Assembly: GCA_916048095.2 (NCBI GenBank)
Contig: OU696592.1
Location: 2,596,415-2,660,414 of the forward strand
Source: Sacculina carcini
Lineage: Eukaryota; Arthropoda; Thecostraca; Sacculinidae
Length of the DNA: 64,000 nt
Reading direction: 5' to 3'
Each line of letters starts with the position of its first letter. Position 1 is the first letter of the stretch. The position numbers and the translations under genes were made by a program. Below are positions 45,354 through 58,619 of this stretch, piece after piece. Below the pieces are notes generated by a model. It was given only the letters and a program-made list of their open reading frames with translations, was not told where the DNA came from and did not search any database.

Positions 45354-45880
45354 TTTACTTAATAGTGAAAACTCACGGTTATTCAGCTGGAGCTCAATTA
45401 ATTTATTCAAATTACTGTAATTTCATTGCTAAATGTACAAAAATATTACCCATAGTAGTCATGATTATTGTATTTAATAGTTATCATGTGTTAATACATT
45501 GTTTGTTCTTAGTTAATTGAAATAATTTAAGTAATGTGATAAAGAACACGGTGTCAGTTTGGAGTTGATTATTCTCATTTTGAAGTTGAAAAGTATATAT
45601 ATATATATATTGGTCATAGAGCTTTGCAGGCTGAATGAAACAAAGTGGTAGTTGAAATAGAACTGGCATATATAGGGATATTTTCGTTGGTAAATAGTGA
45701 TTGGATATTATATGGGGATGTTCATTAGATCTCTGGCGTTTGGGTAGCCACGGAACAACACAAGTTGATAACGTGAGTGCTTTGGACCGACTGTATTTAC
45801 AAGCACAGCCATAACAGGACAGGACGATCGGACACACGTACAAACAAGCTCACGCACACATGGTCCTACAACACATACAC
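45354..45880. other. AT-rich end of unit A
   Basis: No gene. Ends with ACACATACAC at 45,880, where unit B begins with GAGCACGCCCGTGCGG. This is the tandem junction. Confidence 0.6.
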
Positions 45881-46505
45881 GAGCACGCCCGTGCGGTGAA
45901 GGCCAAGTCAATGACCGAGGCCCAGTCACACATCAGGCCAGTTAGAACAGCGACAGGAAAAAACGGGTCCAGGTTTGCCAAGCCAGGCCGTGCGTACAAG
46001 GTATGTCGCAAGGAAAAACAATCGTAAAAGTTGAGCCAAGCTGATGTATCCATCGCAGTATATTGCATGGATCACATGATTGTGTCAATCTATTAGTCTT
46101 ATTCACTCGTTAATTAGAAAAATATCGCCTTATAGCCGATCATTTCTGTCTGTTTGCGTATGCTTTTGCTTGTGACAATGTGCGAATGTGTGTGTGCGTG
46201 TGTGAGAGTGTGTCTGCATGAATTTAAAAGAGGAACAATTTGTGTGTGCGTGCGTGTGTATGCGTGTGAAATATGTTGATGTCCTTATGCGTTCAAGTGT
46301 ATGAAACGTACTGTTTGTGTGTGTGAGTGTGTGCGTGTGTGTGAACCATATCCTTGCCCTCAAGTTGTAGTGTGTATGTGGGCATGTGTGACTGAGCCAA
46401 GTGTGTGTGTACATATGTGGGGGTGGATGCATACATGTGTAAGTTGTGAGGTGGGTTGCGGGTGCTCTTGTGTATCATTGAGGGATCTAGTGAAACATCT
46501 TGACA

Positions 46506-49400
46506 ATGGTTGATGTGAACACAGATTATGCTGACATCGATGAGACAAACAACCTGGATGTGGAAAATAATAATTTTGACGTATATGACATTGACACCTT
46601 TAACTGCATGTTCCGAAACACGAAGGGATTTATGACACTTCATTTGAATGCACGTAGTTTTAATAAGCACATTGCACATCTAACATTCTTCTTGAGTGAT
46701 CTTGAAGTAAATATCGATGTAGTTGCCATATCAGAAACATGGGTGAACGACACTTCGATTGATTTTTGTTGTATGGCGGGATATCAAGTGTTTCACCAGA
46801 TACGTCAGAACAGAAGAGTAGGTGGCGTAGCCGTATTTGTCAAAAACATGCAGCAAGCCAGACACATACATCGTCTCAGTGTAGGAATACCTGACTTGAT
46901 GGAAGTGATCACGGTGTATATCTCTGTTAAGAGCAAAGTAATTAGAATGTCTTGCGTCTACCGTCCTCCGGGCACACCTATCAACACGTTCACTGAAGAA
47001 ATGAAAATTAATTAATGAATTAGTCGATAATTCGAACAGCCATAATTAGATGATTATGGGCGATTTCAATATAAGCTTGCTGAACTCTGACGACCACTTG
47101 CCAACTCGGATTTTCATTAACGATATGACAAGTAATTGGTTTCTTCCACTGATCAGGTCAGTGACTAGAGCATCGACCAAATCAAACACTGTGATTGATA
47201 ATATATTCACAAATTGTGTGACCAGCTCACTATCAAGTGGCGTAATCTGCGAAGACATTTCTGACCACTTCCCGATATTTACACTGTAGAATGAACCTGA
47301 TTCTACGCAAAAAGAAAGTACTTTTTTGAAAAGACGATATTCTACAAAAAGGCTGCAACGACTCAATCATGAACTGGAACAAACAAACTGGGACGTTATA
47401 CAAGGTGATGATATAAATGTGTCATACGAATTTTTCCTCAGTCTTTACCTTCAGTTAGTAAATAAGCATATGCCGATGTATGAAGCTAAGAACAAAATTG
47501 CTCAGCATAAACCGTGATAACTAAAGGCATAAATTATCGAGCTGTACCAAGCGCCACATGTACGCAAACTTTCTCGTGACAAAAAATGAAGTTGATAAAG
47601 AGTCTTACATTGTGTACAAGAATGCATTGACTAAAATCGTCAATAAAAGTAAGCAGCTGTACTATCGCAAGCTATTTGCGCAAAGATCGGTTTCGGCCGA
47701 GGTGGAATGGGCGAAAATTTAAAGAGAAATCAACATGGTACCGCAAAAGAAAATTAAAATTAATAAGATTGGAAATGATAATGGTCCATCCGATAGATCA
47801 CAGACGATACCTGATTCTCTCAACGACTACTTTTTCAACGTCGGAACAGATTTGTCGGATAAATTACCATTGCTGACTATAAACTCCTTAAAACATGTGG
47901 AATCAATAAGCCACACTATGTTCATTGGTCCTACAACCGAATGGGAAATACTGAATATTATCCATCACAGTAAGGGACAACTATCCACCGATTGCAACAA
48001 CATAAGCATGAACCTAGTCAAACATTCTTCAATACATTTATCCCGACCGCTGGCATATCTCTTCAACTTGTCCATTGCACAAGGTGTGTTCCCAACGCTG
48101 ATGAAAACCGCCAAGATAATTCCTGTTCACAAGTCAGGGGACAGGACTGATAAAAGCAACTACCGTCCGATATCGATACTTGATACATTCTCCAAAATAT
48201 TTGAAAAATTATTCAATGATAGGTTACAAAAATTGATTGCTAAAAACCATGTTATCAACGAAAACCAATACGGGTTTCGATCAAATGTGGGTACGTCTCA
48301 CGCTATCCTAGACGTGATAAATGAAATCACCGATGGTTTTGAGAAAAAAGAGAAGATAATTGGTGTAATGCTCGATCTCAAGAAGGCATTTGATACTGTA
48401 AACCACGATATTCTCAAAGCAAAACTACAATGTTATGGCTTGCGTGGCATATCCCATAGCTGGTTGTCATCGTATCTTTCAGAAAGGAGTCAGTACGTGT
48501 CACTAGAAGGTGAACTATCTATGCAAAAAACGCTGAAATGTGGAGTGCCTCTGGGATCGGTATTTAGTCCAACACTTTTTTATTGTATATAAATGACATA
48601 TTCAACGTAACACACATGTGTAGAATGATTGTTTTTGCAGACGACACCAATTTGTTTTTAGAGACAGAAATTACTTAGAAACTAGTAAACTAACATTAAA
48701 CGTAAAAAATCCTGTTATGTATCGTTCAGTTTACAAGATGAACCACACGAGGGGACTATAAAATTGGGAAACAATGTTATTGAATGTTATTGAATATGTT
48801 AATGTTATTGGAACAAGCGAAATTTTTGGGTGTTTTCATTGATAGCAGACTAAATTGGAAATTACATACACAATGTATCATCCCAATTAAGCAGAATAAA
48901 CTTCATACTCAATAAAACACGGCACATATTTGATACAAAAACAAAGACGCTGTTATACAACACATACTTCAAATCACATCTGCAGTATTGCTGTGAAGCA
49001 TGGGGCAACATATATCAATCCAATTTAGAGCCAATTTCAATTACCCAAATAAAAGCAATAAGACTCATAAACAATACACATTACCATGACAACACTTCAC
49101 ATTTCTTAAAAAAAAATCCACATTTCGAAATTCAGTGACCAAATCAAATTCAGCACACTAGCAAAAATGTTTAGTGCTTTTCATTACCAGTACCTACGAA
49201 TATACAGAGCAAATTTGTACTGAATCACAGACATGCGGATAAATTTGCTCTGTCCTACACACGTACAAGAGCAAGAAACATTTCCTTCTTTCATCAGGGT
49301 GTAAAACTTTAGAATCGATTGCAAGTTTTCCTGAAAAAATATCTTGCGATGTCAGCATTCAAGAAGCATATCAAAGCAGAATTCCTGAAACATTACTGAT
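46506..49400 (+). pseudogene. ORF2 of LINE D, unit B
   Basis: Same frames, stops and motifs as unit A: YRPPGTP, GDFNISLLNS, SDHFPIF, LDLKKAFDTVNHD, GVPLGSVFSP, VFADDTNLF. It has extra damage downstream of about 48,590, including a duplicated TGTTATTGAA block near 48,775-48,805 and several small indels. A remnant of ORF1 lies at 45,881-46,040 and the TG-rich spacer at about 46,120-46,490. Confidence 0.85.
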
Positions 49401-50728
49401 CCCTTTATATGTCGTGATAGTTTATCTCAATTGGAGCACCGACGACCCACATGATTTGTGCGTAAAACCTTCGAATTATCTTCGTTTTGTGTCATCTTAC
49501 CCACATATTACGCTATGTCTATGTGTTATATAGTTTTTGTACGGTTTGTTTGTATGTTGATCGCGGGCTACACAATCCTTTCGGATTCTCATGCCCTGCC
49601 GTCTGTGTATTGTATTGTATGCTGAAATTGTGTATTGTGAACAGCAACATAAATGATGATGATGATGACTAACTGCTAACTGCTTCTCACACATTTAAAT
49701 ATATTTTACCATCATGCTGAAAATTTTGCCTCCCACGATACGGTATAGTTTGTTAATTCTCTCAAGCGTTATTTAAAAATTACGATGTTGTAAATTCAAA
49801 GTGACCTGTTGCAAATTTTGAAAAGAAAGGCCCTCATTTGGACACATATTATACCTTAACCTTAAATACTTTGGTTGATATAAATCAAAAATATACCAAC
49901 ATGTAGGAATTTGTGGTTGACGCTAAATGTGTAAGTGCTGTATCGAAAATGAATCGAAAAGATTCAATAACATTAGATTGATAACATTTGTTTTAACGAA
50001 TTTTTTCCAGGCCCTCGCCTCCTGCAAAGGCAGCATGTACTTTAGAACGTTAAACCTAACCTAACCAAAAGTCTATGAAAAATATAGAAACGTTTTTGCG
50101 CGTTTTTAAGCGTTTTTTATATAAATTAGCTCAATTAAATGCTCTAGAATCCTTACGCATTCAGCCTAGACCGGAATTTTTACCTGCTACAATATTCAGC
50201 TTAACAATTTTCACGAAAAAATCCAATAAATGTTATGGGCCTTTTAATCTAAAATGATGACAACACTTTTCATATGATAATGCATTTGATACATAGCATC
50301 CATAGAAGTATATTATCACATTTTGATAAAACACATTTGACCGCTAGAAGCGGCTGACAGGTATAACCGGCTTCCGTAATTAGCGGTTTCCACTGTATTT
50401 TAATATGCCTACTAAGTGACTTCTTATAATATGCTACATAACTGGTGACAAGTAATTACAAAGTACAGTTGATTACAGATTAGTTGATTACAAATTGATA
50501 TAAAATGTAGCAGTGTTTACATTAAATATATTTTATAAAAATATATTACATTAAATATATTAATTAAATATTGTAGGTATTATTGCGTACAACACAACGG
50601 GGAAGCGAAACAAGTAAAACTATGCGTATCATACTAGGGAGAGTGACACTACACGCATGTAGAACCAAATCTATACCACTAATTCCCAACGGGCACATTT
50701 GTTCCCACTTTTTGCCTTTTATTCTATA
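49401..50728. other. AT-rich non-coding DNA of unit B with the Harbinger empty site
   Basis: No gene. Contains AATAAATGTTATGGGCC at 50,227-50,242, the uninterrupted version of the unit A Harbinger target (TTA at 50,233-50,235). Confidence 0.7.
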
Positions 50729-50739
50729 CTAGCATTTAA

Positions 50740-51205
50740 ACCCGCCCGTTGTGCGGAACAATTCATAAAATTAAATTCATATTTAATTAGTAAACATATT
50801 GCAAATTAAAACAACATATTGCAAATAGATTATAGTAAATCCATACAAATGTTGATCAATTGAAAAGTCTAAATTTAATTATTTTGTATTGTTATTTTGA
50901 CAAAATACTATCCCTCTACCCGCCTCATATTTAAACCTGCCCGTCGTGTGGAATAATTCAGAAATCGAACACGATCCGCTCTGGACTTTGAAGTCAAATC
51001 CGTTAGTTTTGTATATGAACTCGTTTTACACGGTGAAATTAAACGTTATATTGTCTACAGTTGATGCCACCGGGAGATTATTATCTCATAAACATGATCC
51101 ATCGCTTCGTTCACGTTTGAAGCCCCTGATCAATACCATTGAGCGCGCGCAGTTAGGTCACCTCGTATTCAAGCATACACGCACACAGACAGACAGATTA
51201 TTCCT

Positions 51206-51281
<76 letters not shown>

Positions 51282-52115
51282 TTTGAACCCGCCCGTCGTG
51301 CGGAACAATAAATAAAGTAAAATTCATATTCAATCCATAAAATAAACTGAATACAAATAAAAAAGCAAAAAAAATAACCTGTATATACGTTCACCAATAA
51401 AAACTCAAAACCTGCCCGTCGTGCGGAATAATTCAGAACACAAACACATAACAGACAATGGAAATTCTAGCATATAAACCGGCCCGTCGTGCGGAACAAT
51501 TCATACCATTAAATCTGTATTCAATTTATAAGCGAAAATAAATATGAATTGATAAAGAAAAGAGTAAACCCATAAAAAGTCTAAATTTCTGTATTTTTAT
51601 ATTATTTTGACAAAATAGTTTGCCTAAACCGCCTCATATTTAAACCTGCCCGTCGTGCTGCATAATGCAGAACTCAGACACAAAACAATGAAAAATGACT
51701 AATTTATTTATCATAATGTTTTCAAAATATATTTATTACTCAACATCACCATCTAGCATTAAAACCCGCCATTTTGTGCAGAACAATAAATAAAGTAAAA
51801 TGAATATTGAATTAATAAAAAATGATTAGACATTAAAAAAGAAAAATTAAACCCATAAAAAGTCTTAACCAATAGAAAAGTCTAAATGTGAATGTTTTTA
51901 TTTTAGATATGGCAAAATATTTTCCCTCGAACTGCCTTGTATTTAAGCCCGCCCGTCGCGCGGAACTATAAATAGACTATAATGAATCAAAAATTAAAAA
52001 GCTTATCCAATAGAAAAATATAAATTTGTAAATTCTTGTTTTAATTATTGACGAAGTTTTTTCCTCAACACTGGTCAAATTCACACCCGTCCTTCGTGTA
52101 TAGAAATTCAGAGGT
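50740..52115. repeat. Array of CCCGCCCGTCGTGCGG motif units
   Basis: Copies near 50,742, 50,934, 51,285, 51,409, 51,478, 51,643, 51,764, 51,946 and 52,085. Two subtypes recur: one with CCCGCCCGT...CGGAACAATtCAT/AATAAA and one with CCTGCCCGT...CGGAATAATTCAGAA. The second often follows ATTTTGACAAAATA. Divergence increases toward the right. Confidence 0.75.
51212..51279. repeat. (TA)n microsatellite
   Basis: About 68 bp of TA inside the unit B insertion, directly before an AACCCGCCCGTCGTGCGG motif. Confidence 0.95.
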
Positions 52116-52334
52116 GTAGCACTATCAAAACAATGAACCTTTCTGTCATCTCTATAATTCTAGATTAATGCTTCCGCTAAAACAGCATATGCATATAGTT
52201 GGCATTGCATGATATTACAACCCGTATCCTTATGCAGCTTAAGCGTATGCAACTTGAAATTAAATCAATTAAATTATAATTAAAATTCAGTAGTTAAGTT
52301 TGTTCCCAGTAGCATTTTAACCAATTCCATTCAA

Positions 52335-53600
52335 TTCATGTGTGATCGCAAGTGCGCATAATAGATGTCAAATTGGCAACATGACATTTTACTTTTACAC
52401 CGCCGTAACTTCCTTCAGATACTCTTTGGAAAATTTAAAATTATACCGTATTGTAGAAAACAAAATTTATAGCACGATGGTATAATTTATTTTGATGTGT
52501 GACAAATAGTTCTTGAGAAATAGGTAGAAAAATGAATTAATTTTAGTCGCCCGGTATCAAGTGTAATTTTGGATGTATTTGAGAATTTTGCCAATATTAC
52601 ACGTTTTTTTATCATTTGTGGGTATAAATTATAACTTATCTTGTAGTACAAAAAATTATCTACACAGTAGTATATTCCTGTGTAATCGCAAGTGCGCATA
52701 ATAGCTGTCAAATTGACAATATTTCCTTTTGACTTTACACCCCCGTAACTTCCTTCAGATACACTTTGGAAAATTACAAATTATACCGTATTGTAGAAAA
52801 CAAAATTTATAGCACGATGGTATAATTTATTTTAACGTGTGACAAATAGTTCTTGAGAAATAGGTAGAAAAATGAATTAATTTTAGTCGCCCGGTGTTCA
52901 AGTGTAATTTTGGATGTATTTGAGAATTTTGCCAATTTTACACGTTTTTTGTATAATTTGTGGGTATAAATTATACCTTTTCTTGTAGAACACAAAATTA
53001 TCTACACAATAGTATCATTTTTATAGCTGTACCATTGCGGGTTTATAAGGAATAGATAGCGAAATAGTGACCAAAATATTCACGTTTTTTATGTGCTAAT
53101 TTTGCCTTTTTGTTTTTGTCATTTACACTTCACACCGCCGTAACTTTTTTTAACATACTTTGGAAAATTAAAAATTATACCGTGTTGTAGCAAACAAAAT
53201 TTCCAGCATGATGGTATTATTTATTTAGATGTGTGATAATTATTTTTTGAGAAATAGAGAAAAACTTATAGAAAATCGGACGCGTGGAGTTTGAATAAAA
53301 TTTTGAATGTAGATTGAATTTTTTCCATTTTACCTGTTTTATATTCAATTTTTGGGTATAAATTATAATTTGTTGAGTAGAAAAGAATATTGTCTACACA
53401 GTGGAATAACTGTATAAATGTACCATTGCTGGTTTAGGAGGAGTAGTCTTCAGAAAATTGACCAAAAGTTTTGCATTTTTCAGGGTTCATTTTGTCTTTT
53501 CACCGCTATAACATTTTGTGGTTTCATTTTTAAAATTTGCAATTTAGTATAAAGTGTAGACGAGAAAAATTTCCAACATGATGGTATAAATTTCAGCGGG
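52335..53600. repeat. Tandem AT-rich repeat, two close copies and a diverged third
   Basis: Copy 1 from about 52,338 (TGTGATCGCAAGTGCGCATA), copy 2 from about 52,681 (same word), and a diverged third from about 53,090 (CCGCCGTAACTTTTTT). Shared words include CGTAACTTCCTTCAGATAC and TAGCACGATGGTATAATT. Period about 345 bp. Non-coding. Confidence 0.75.
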
Positions 53601-53656
53601 TACGCCAAGTCATGGCCGAGAAGCAGCTCATAGAAAATGCACCAAGGAAGGTGGGA

Positions 53657-53666
53657 CACACACACA

Positions 53667-53726
<60 letters not shown>
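53657..53726. repeat. (CA)n microsatellite
   Basis: About 70 bp of CA near the right end of the unit B insertion. Confidence 0.95.
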
Positions 53727-53729
<3 letters not shown>

Positions 53730-53859
53730 GATCTCTTTTATATATATAGATATTCAATAATAGCCTAGTTATTCAATATTTTTGGTTTATATATAATTAG
53801 TACATTACTCAGCTAAAAGTACAATACCTACAGCCCATACCAACCCATACGCCTGCAAT

Positions 53860-54562
53860 ACCTATGATTGAAGCAGCAACAGGTTCTCTGAACAGTTTCT
53901 TCTGATCTACAAATACGCGTAGCATCATGTAGACTCAGGTTTTGTACTGTCTGTGGGTCTGACAATCCCATCACTACTCTATCTCTAATCAAAGAGTCTC
54001 TGCGCGATTCGCAAATATTGCACTCAGAGGATATATCTTTCAGACTTGTTAGGAAATCATCAAAACACTATCCGATGTTTTGTGATCGTATATTTAATTT
54101 TCTCCTTGCAAGTACTTCGTTACGCTGTCCCTTGAAATATTTTTGTAGCATCTCAATGATGACTGCAACACTTTGTTTCTGTTCTAACGACAAATCAAAA
54201 TTCTCTACAACTTTGATTGTTTCATCTGCCAAGCATGATTGTAAAGCTGCCATTTGTTATTCAGGTGCAGCTGAAGGTAGGTTAGATAACAGGAAGAAAT
54301 CGTCCCACCTTCTTCTCCAGATTCTGAAGGATTGTTCTCGATTTGTGGAGATGTCCAGTTTTTCTGGTTGAGAATCCTTGCCAATCCATGAGAATAATGA
54401 GCTACGTGATAACTTTTTCTCATCATCCACATCATCTGATCGGCGCACATGCACACTTGACTCAGTTGTCGGCTGCGCCATGTTTAACTTGATCGTCTGC
54501 TGAGACCGGAACCTCACATCAAATGTTATCTGAGCCAATGCTTCTATGCGCCGGGAAAGCAA
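53860..54562 (-). pseudogene. Gypsy gag relic, unit B
   Basis: Same minus-strand gag fragment as 40,490-41,187, with a few substitutions (for example LQSCLADETIKVV for LRSCLADETIKVV). Same stops. Non-functional. Confidence 0.7.
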
Positions 54563-55713
54563 ACAAGCGAGTCACACACACACACAACTAAAATCAGACT
54601 GTATTGACACTTCGCTCACACTCTCAACCTCATGCACTCAAACATACAAACGGTACAAACATACAAGCAGTAGGAGCACACAGAGGCGCACAGCAACACA
54701 GTACCAGTGCACTCACAACAATACTGATAGTTAAATATATACTAAAAGTTATAATTGTATTTCTACAAATATCCGTATACTTATAGTGGTAAGGGTGATT
54801 TTTTCTTGTACTTTAATGCAAATATTGCTATTTATACAAAATTCCATATTATAAAATATTCCTCTACTACATGAAACTATTATTTGCTAATAAGTGCTTT
54901 TAATTTCAAATCCACATGCAGTGGACCCTCCAAATAACGAACCTCTAAATAGCGGAATACTCAAAATAGCGGGATAATATATTTGTCCCGATCAAAAACC
55001 TATCAACTACGTGTTAGTTACACCTCCGAATAGCGGAAACCTCCAAATGGCGGAATAGTCTATTGTTCCCCACTCATAGAGCACATCTGTATGGAATATA
55101 CTGACTCCAGCTTGTCGGCTGACAACGGGTGGCGACATGGTGACATTAAAACAACACATTATATATCTCCAGTGCCGACGAGACATGTTATTGAACTTGG
55201 GCAATACAGCGAACGCAATTCTGCTCGCTCACATTTGGTAAACCTTCCGAGATTGTCGCCTCCAATGTCGATAATTTTTGCAGTGCTTGCGAACTGGCAT
55301 AACTTCTGTTGCAAGCTGTTTGGTATAACCGAGTGACGTATTAGGGCCGAGTATAGACAAATGCATAGGCAAATGAATATTACTAGGCATTGAAAAACTA
55401 GGAGGCCGCCTAGAACAACAGATTGGCGAGGATCTCGCACAAGAACCATGCAGGTCTTTAGACCTTGGTACATCATTCACAATTCCGATTACTATTGCAG
55501 TGGAGTCCAACGACGTGTTTACATTGATGAGACGTGCCCTCCTGCAAAATGCAGCATACCAAAAACATGGATGTCCAGATGCAAACGCCGCAGAGCTGAA
55601 TTATTTTTTGAGGTAATGAATTTTTTTGGTAGAATCATATGATTAAATAAAAAATGGTGAATAATAAGCGAATATTTTGTGAAAACGAACGATTCACATT
55701 GAGAAGGGTTGAT

Positions 55714-55941
55714 TGTGCGAGTGCTAAGCTATAGTAGCTAATCCTGCCAAGAGATGGCGCCCGCAGTCCATTCCATGCGTTGGCGTCGCCATGGGAACGG
55801 ATGATGAATCGTTGTGCGCACAGCAGTGGCCTTGAGTGCAGTGACGTTATTACGGTTCAAGGTGTGAGTATTGTGTCGCAGGTGTTCATGTGTTATCGTG
55901 TTAATGTATTTTTGTATAGTCAAGTGTTCTCGTCAATAAAG
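55714..55941 (+). repeat. Gypsy G3 5' LTR, unit B
   Basis: 228 bp. Shares the bases that distinguish the unit A 5' LTR from the 3' LTR (GAGATGGCGCC, GATGAATCGTTG). Confidence 0.85.
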
Positions 55942-55948
55942 AAGCAAT

Positions 55949-57171
55949 GTGAAGAAGCGGTCAATCGATTCGCGTGGAGTGGAAAAATTGTTTCTCCAAC
56001 AAAACTGGACTTATCTGTCGATCGAGGGGAGTCATTCAGCATATGGCGAGAACGCTGGAGCAATTACGTTCTGCTTTCAGGACTCAGAAGCCAAAGTCGT
56101 GCAATTCAAAAGGCGGTCTTACGGTCGTGTCTAAGCGACGAATCTCTGCGAATCGTCAAAAGTCTCGACATTCCAGAGGCCGACCGGGACAAAATTGACA
56201 CAATTCTGCAACACCTGGACATCTACGCCAAAGGGCAAGTAAATGAGGTGATCGAGAGGAAAAATTTTAACTCTCGAAAACAAAACGCCGGTGAAACTTT
56301 TGATGATTTTCTCATTAGCCTGCGAGAACTGAGTACCTCGTGCAACTTCTGTGACACCTGCAAGGAGAGCCTCGTTCGAGATAGAATCGCCAGGGGCATA
56401 CAAGACTCGTGCACGATCAAGAAGCTGTGCAGCGTCCATAATTTGAAGCTGTCTATGGCTGTGGACATCTGTCGCGCAGAAGAAGCTGCCTGTCGTGACA
56501 CTGAACGTATAGAGACCGACAGAGTTAACCGCGTATACGGCGTCGGAGAACACCGACCGAGACATCAAAGGTCTGGAACCACCTCATAGCAACGTGAGCG
56601 CAGCCGCTGTGGGAGGCAACACACGCCTGAAAACAAATGTCCGGCACGTGATCAAGAATGCAGACGATGTGGGAAACTTGGACACTTCGCCAAGAAATGT
56701 CGCACTGCGATGGGGAAAAACAGTGACAACAGACGTAGAAACAAGTCGCCAGACGACAAACCCGTGTCAGCTGCGATAGTGTCGAGCGTCACGTCGCTCA
56801 GAGCACCACGTGTGGACGTCGTAGTTGACGGGCGTATCACTGTTTCGGCTCTCCCAGACACAGGAGCAGACATAACTGTCGCCGGTCTGGACGTGCTCAA
56901 TAAATTCGAGGACGAGAACAATCTGCTGCCAAGCACCGATCAGCCAGTGTCAGCCGACGGATTCCGCAGGGAGCCAGCTGGAGTCTGCCCGACTACAATC
57001 GCCATCGGCGGGACAGAAGTGAGTGTGGACATCCACGTCATCAAAGGAGTGACTGGGCTGCTACTCTCTTGGCACGTTTGTCGGGCTTTGAAACTGATTC
57101 CGAGCGATTATCCTTCGCAAATGCAGACGCCGGTCGTACGAAGTGTCGCCGACCGCAAATCCCAACGGTAA
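55949..57171 (+). pseudogene. Gypsy G3 gag and protease, unit B
   Basis: Gag (to 56,586), a shifted-frame zinc-knuckle region and protease with ALPDTGADITVAG (57,169 stop). Unit A has Asn at the residue after DTGA, where this copy has the family-typical Asp. As in A, RT and RNase H are missing. Confidence 0.75.
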
Positions 57172-58371
57172 TCGCCATCGTCAGTGTACAACCTCTTCGG
57201 CGAAATTCTAGACATCTTCAGTGAGCGTCTTCTGTCACGTTTCCCGACATAATCACTGCAAGAGTCTGAAGGCACCGAGGAAGAGACGACCATCGTGGCA
57301 TGTGTAGCCGCTGAACCAGACATGTCAGACACCAACTTGCAGCAGGTTCGGAGTGAAAGTGCTTCCGTCCCGGAGATGCAGATACTTCGAAAAGTCATCT
57401 TGGATGGTTTTCCGGATCATAAAGGCGATTTGGACCCCATGATCCAGCCATAGTGGACTGTGCGTGAACGCTTATCAGTGGAGGATGATCTTGTCTTCTA
57501 CGGTCGACGACTTGTGATTCCGAAGTTGTTACGACGGGGAACCCTGAACGAACTACACGCAAGTCATGCGGGTAAAGAGAAGACAAAACAGAGAGCTCGC
57601 CAGGTTGTGTATTGGCCAGGAGTGGACAATGACATCGACAACATGACGAAGCGATGCACGACATGCCAAAAGTACTTACCATCGCAAGCCGCCGAGACTA
57701 TCAGACATCACAAACAAGCCTCTCGACCTTTTGAGTTCGTTTCCATCGACTTCTGCGAGTATGGAGGGCACAAATTCGTTGTGCTGGTCGACCACCTCTC
57801 TGGATGGCAGTTTGTTAATGACTTGGGCTCATCTTCAGTGACGGGGAAGCTTCTCGACACATTACGGACCATGTTCTGCATAGTGGGTGTGCCGGTAACC
57901 ATATAATCCGATGGAGGCCCCCAGTTCACGTCAGGAGAGTTCGTCCGATTCGCTGAACGTTGGAAGTTCGAACACGTGCGTTCCTCACCACACTATCCGC
58001 AATCCAATGGGAGGGCGGAGGCAGCGATCAAGACGGCGAAAGCCCTCATCAAAAAGTGCTGGAAGGCGGAAAAAGAAGGATTTGATCCTGATGAATGGTC
58101 AGAGGGAATTATCCAACAAAGAAACACTCCAGGACCGGACGGAAGATCTCCAGCCGAGATAATCTATGGACGACCAGTGCGGGACATGATTCCTGCACAT
58201 AGACGCCAGTTCTCTGCGGAATGGCAGAAATCGAGCGAGGAAGCTGAGATCCGGAGCATCCGACGCTCCAGTCGACCGACGAGGCGCCGAGTCCAGAACC
58301 GTTTTCAACGCATCCAGAACTGCGTAGGTCTACCAGAGAACGAATACGTCCTCAAAGACTCATCGAAGTGA
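57172..58371 (+). pseudogene. Gypsy G3 linker and integrase, unit B
   Basis: Same integrase as unit A but with additional stops: one in the linker (TAA near 57,250, where A has TCA), the shared TAG at 57,451, and TAA at 57,904 just before SDGGPQF, which separates the two catalytic Asp residues. Clearly inactive. Confidence 0.85.
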
Positions 58372-58391
58372 TGAGGACGTCTAGGGAGGCG

Positions 58392-58619
58392 TGTGCGAGT
58401 GCTAAGCTGTAGTAGCCAATCCTGCCAAGAGATTACGCCCGCAGTCCATTCCATGCGTTGGCGTCGCCATGGGAACGGATGATTAATCGGTGTGCGCACA
58501 GCAGTGGCCTTGAGTGCAGTGACGTTATTACGATTCAAGGTGTGTGTATTGTGTCGCAGGTGTTCATGTGTTATCGTGTTAATATATTTTTGTATATTCA
58601 AGTGTTCTCTTCAATAAAG
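58392..58619 (+). repeat. Gypsy G3 3' LTR, unit B
   Basis: 228 bp with the 3'-type diagnostic bases (AGAGATTACGCCC, TATATTCAAG) also seen in unit A's 3' LTR. Confidence 0.85.

Larger units (their letters stand above)
50729..53750. mobile_element. 3.0-kb unclassified insertion private to unit B
   Basis: Precisely absent from unit A, where ATTCTATA joins TATTCAATAA directly. It starts CTAGCATTTAAACCCGCCCG and ends TTTTATATATATAGA. The first 1.4 kb repeats a CCCGCCCGTCGTGCGGAAC-like motif about nine times; the second part holds a tandem 350-bp AT-rich repeat. A (TA)n and a (CA)n lie inside. No protein motif was found, so it is non-autonomous or degenerate. Class unknown; an ambiguous TATA at both edges could be the target copy. 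Confidence 0.75.
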
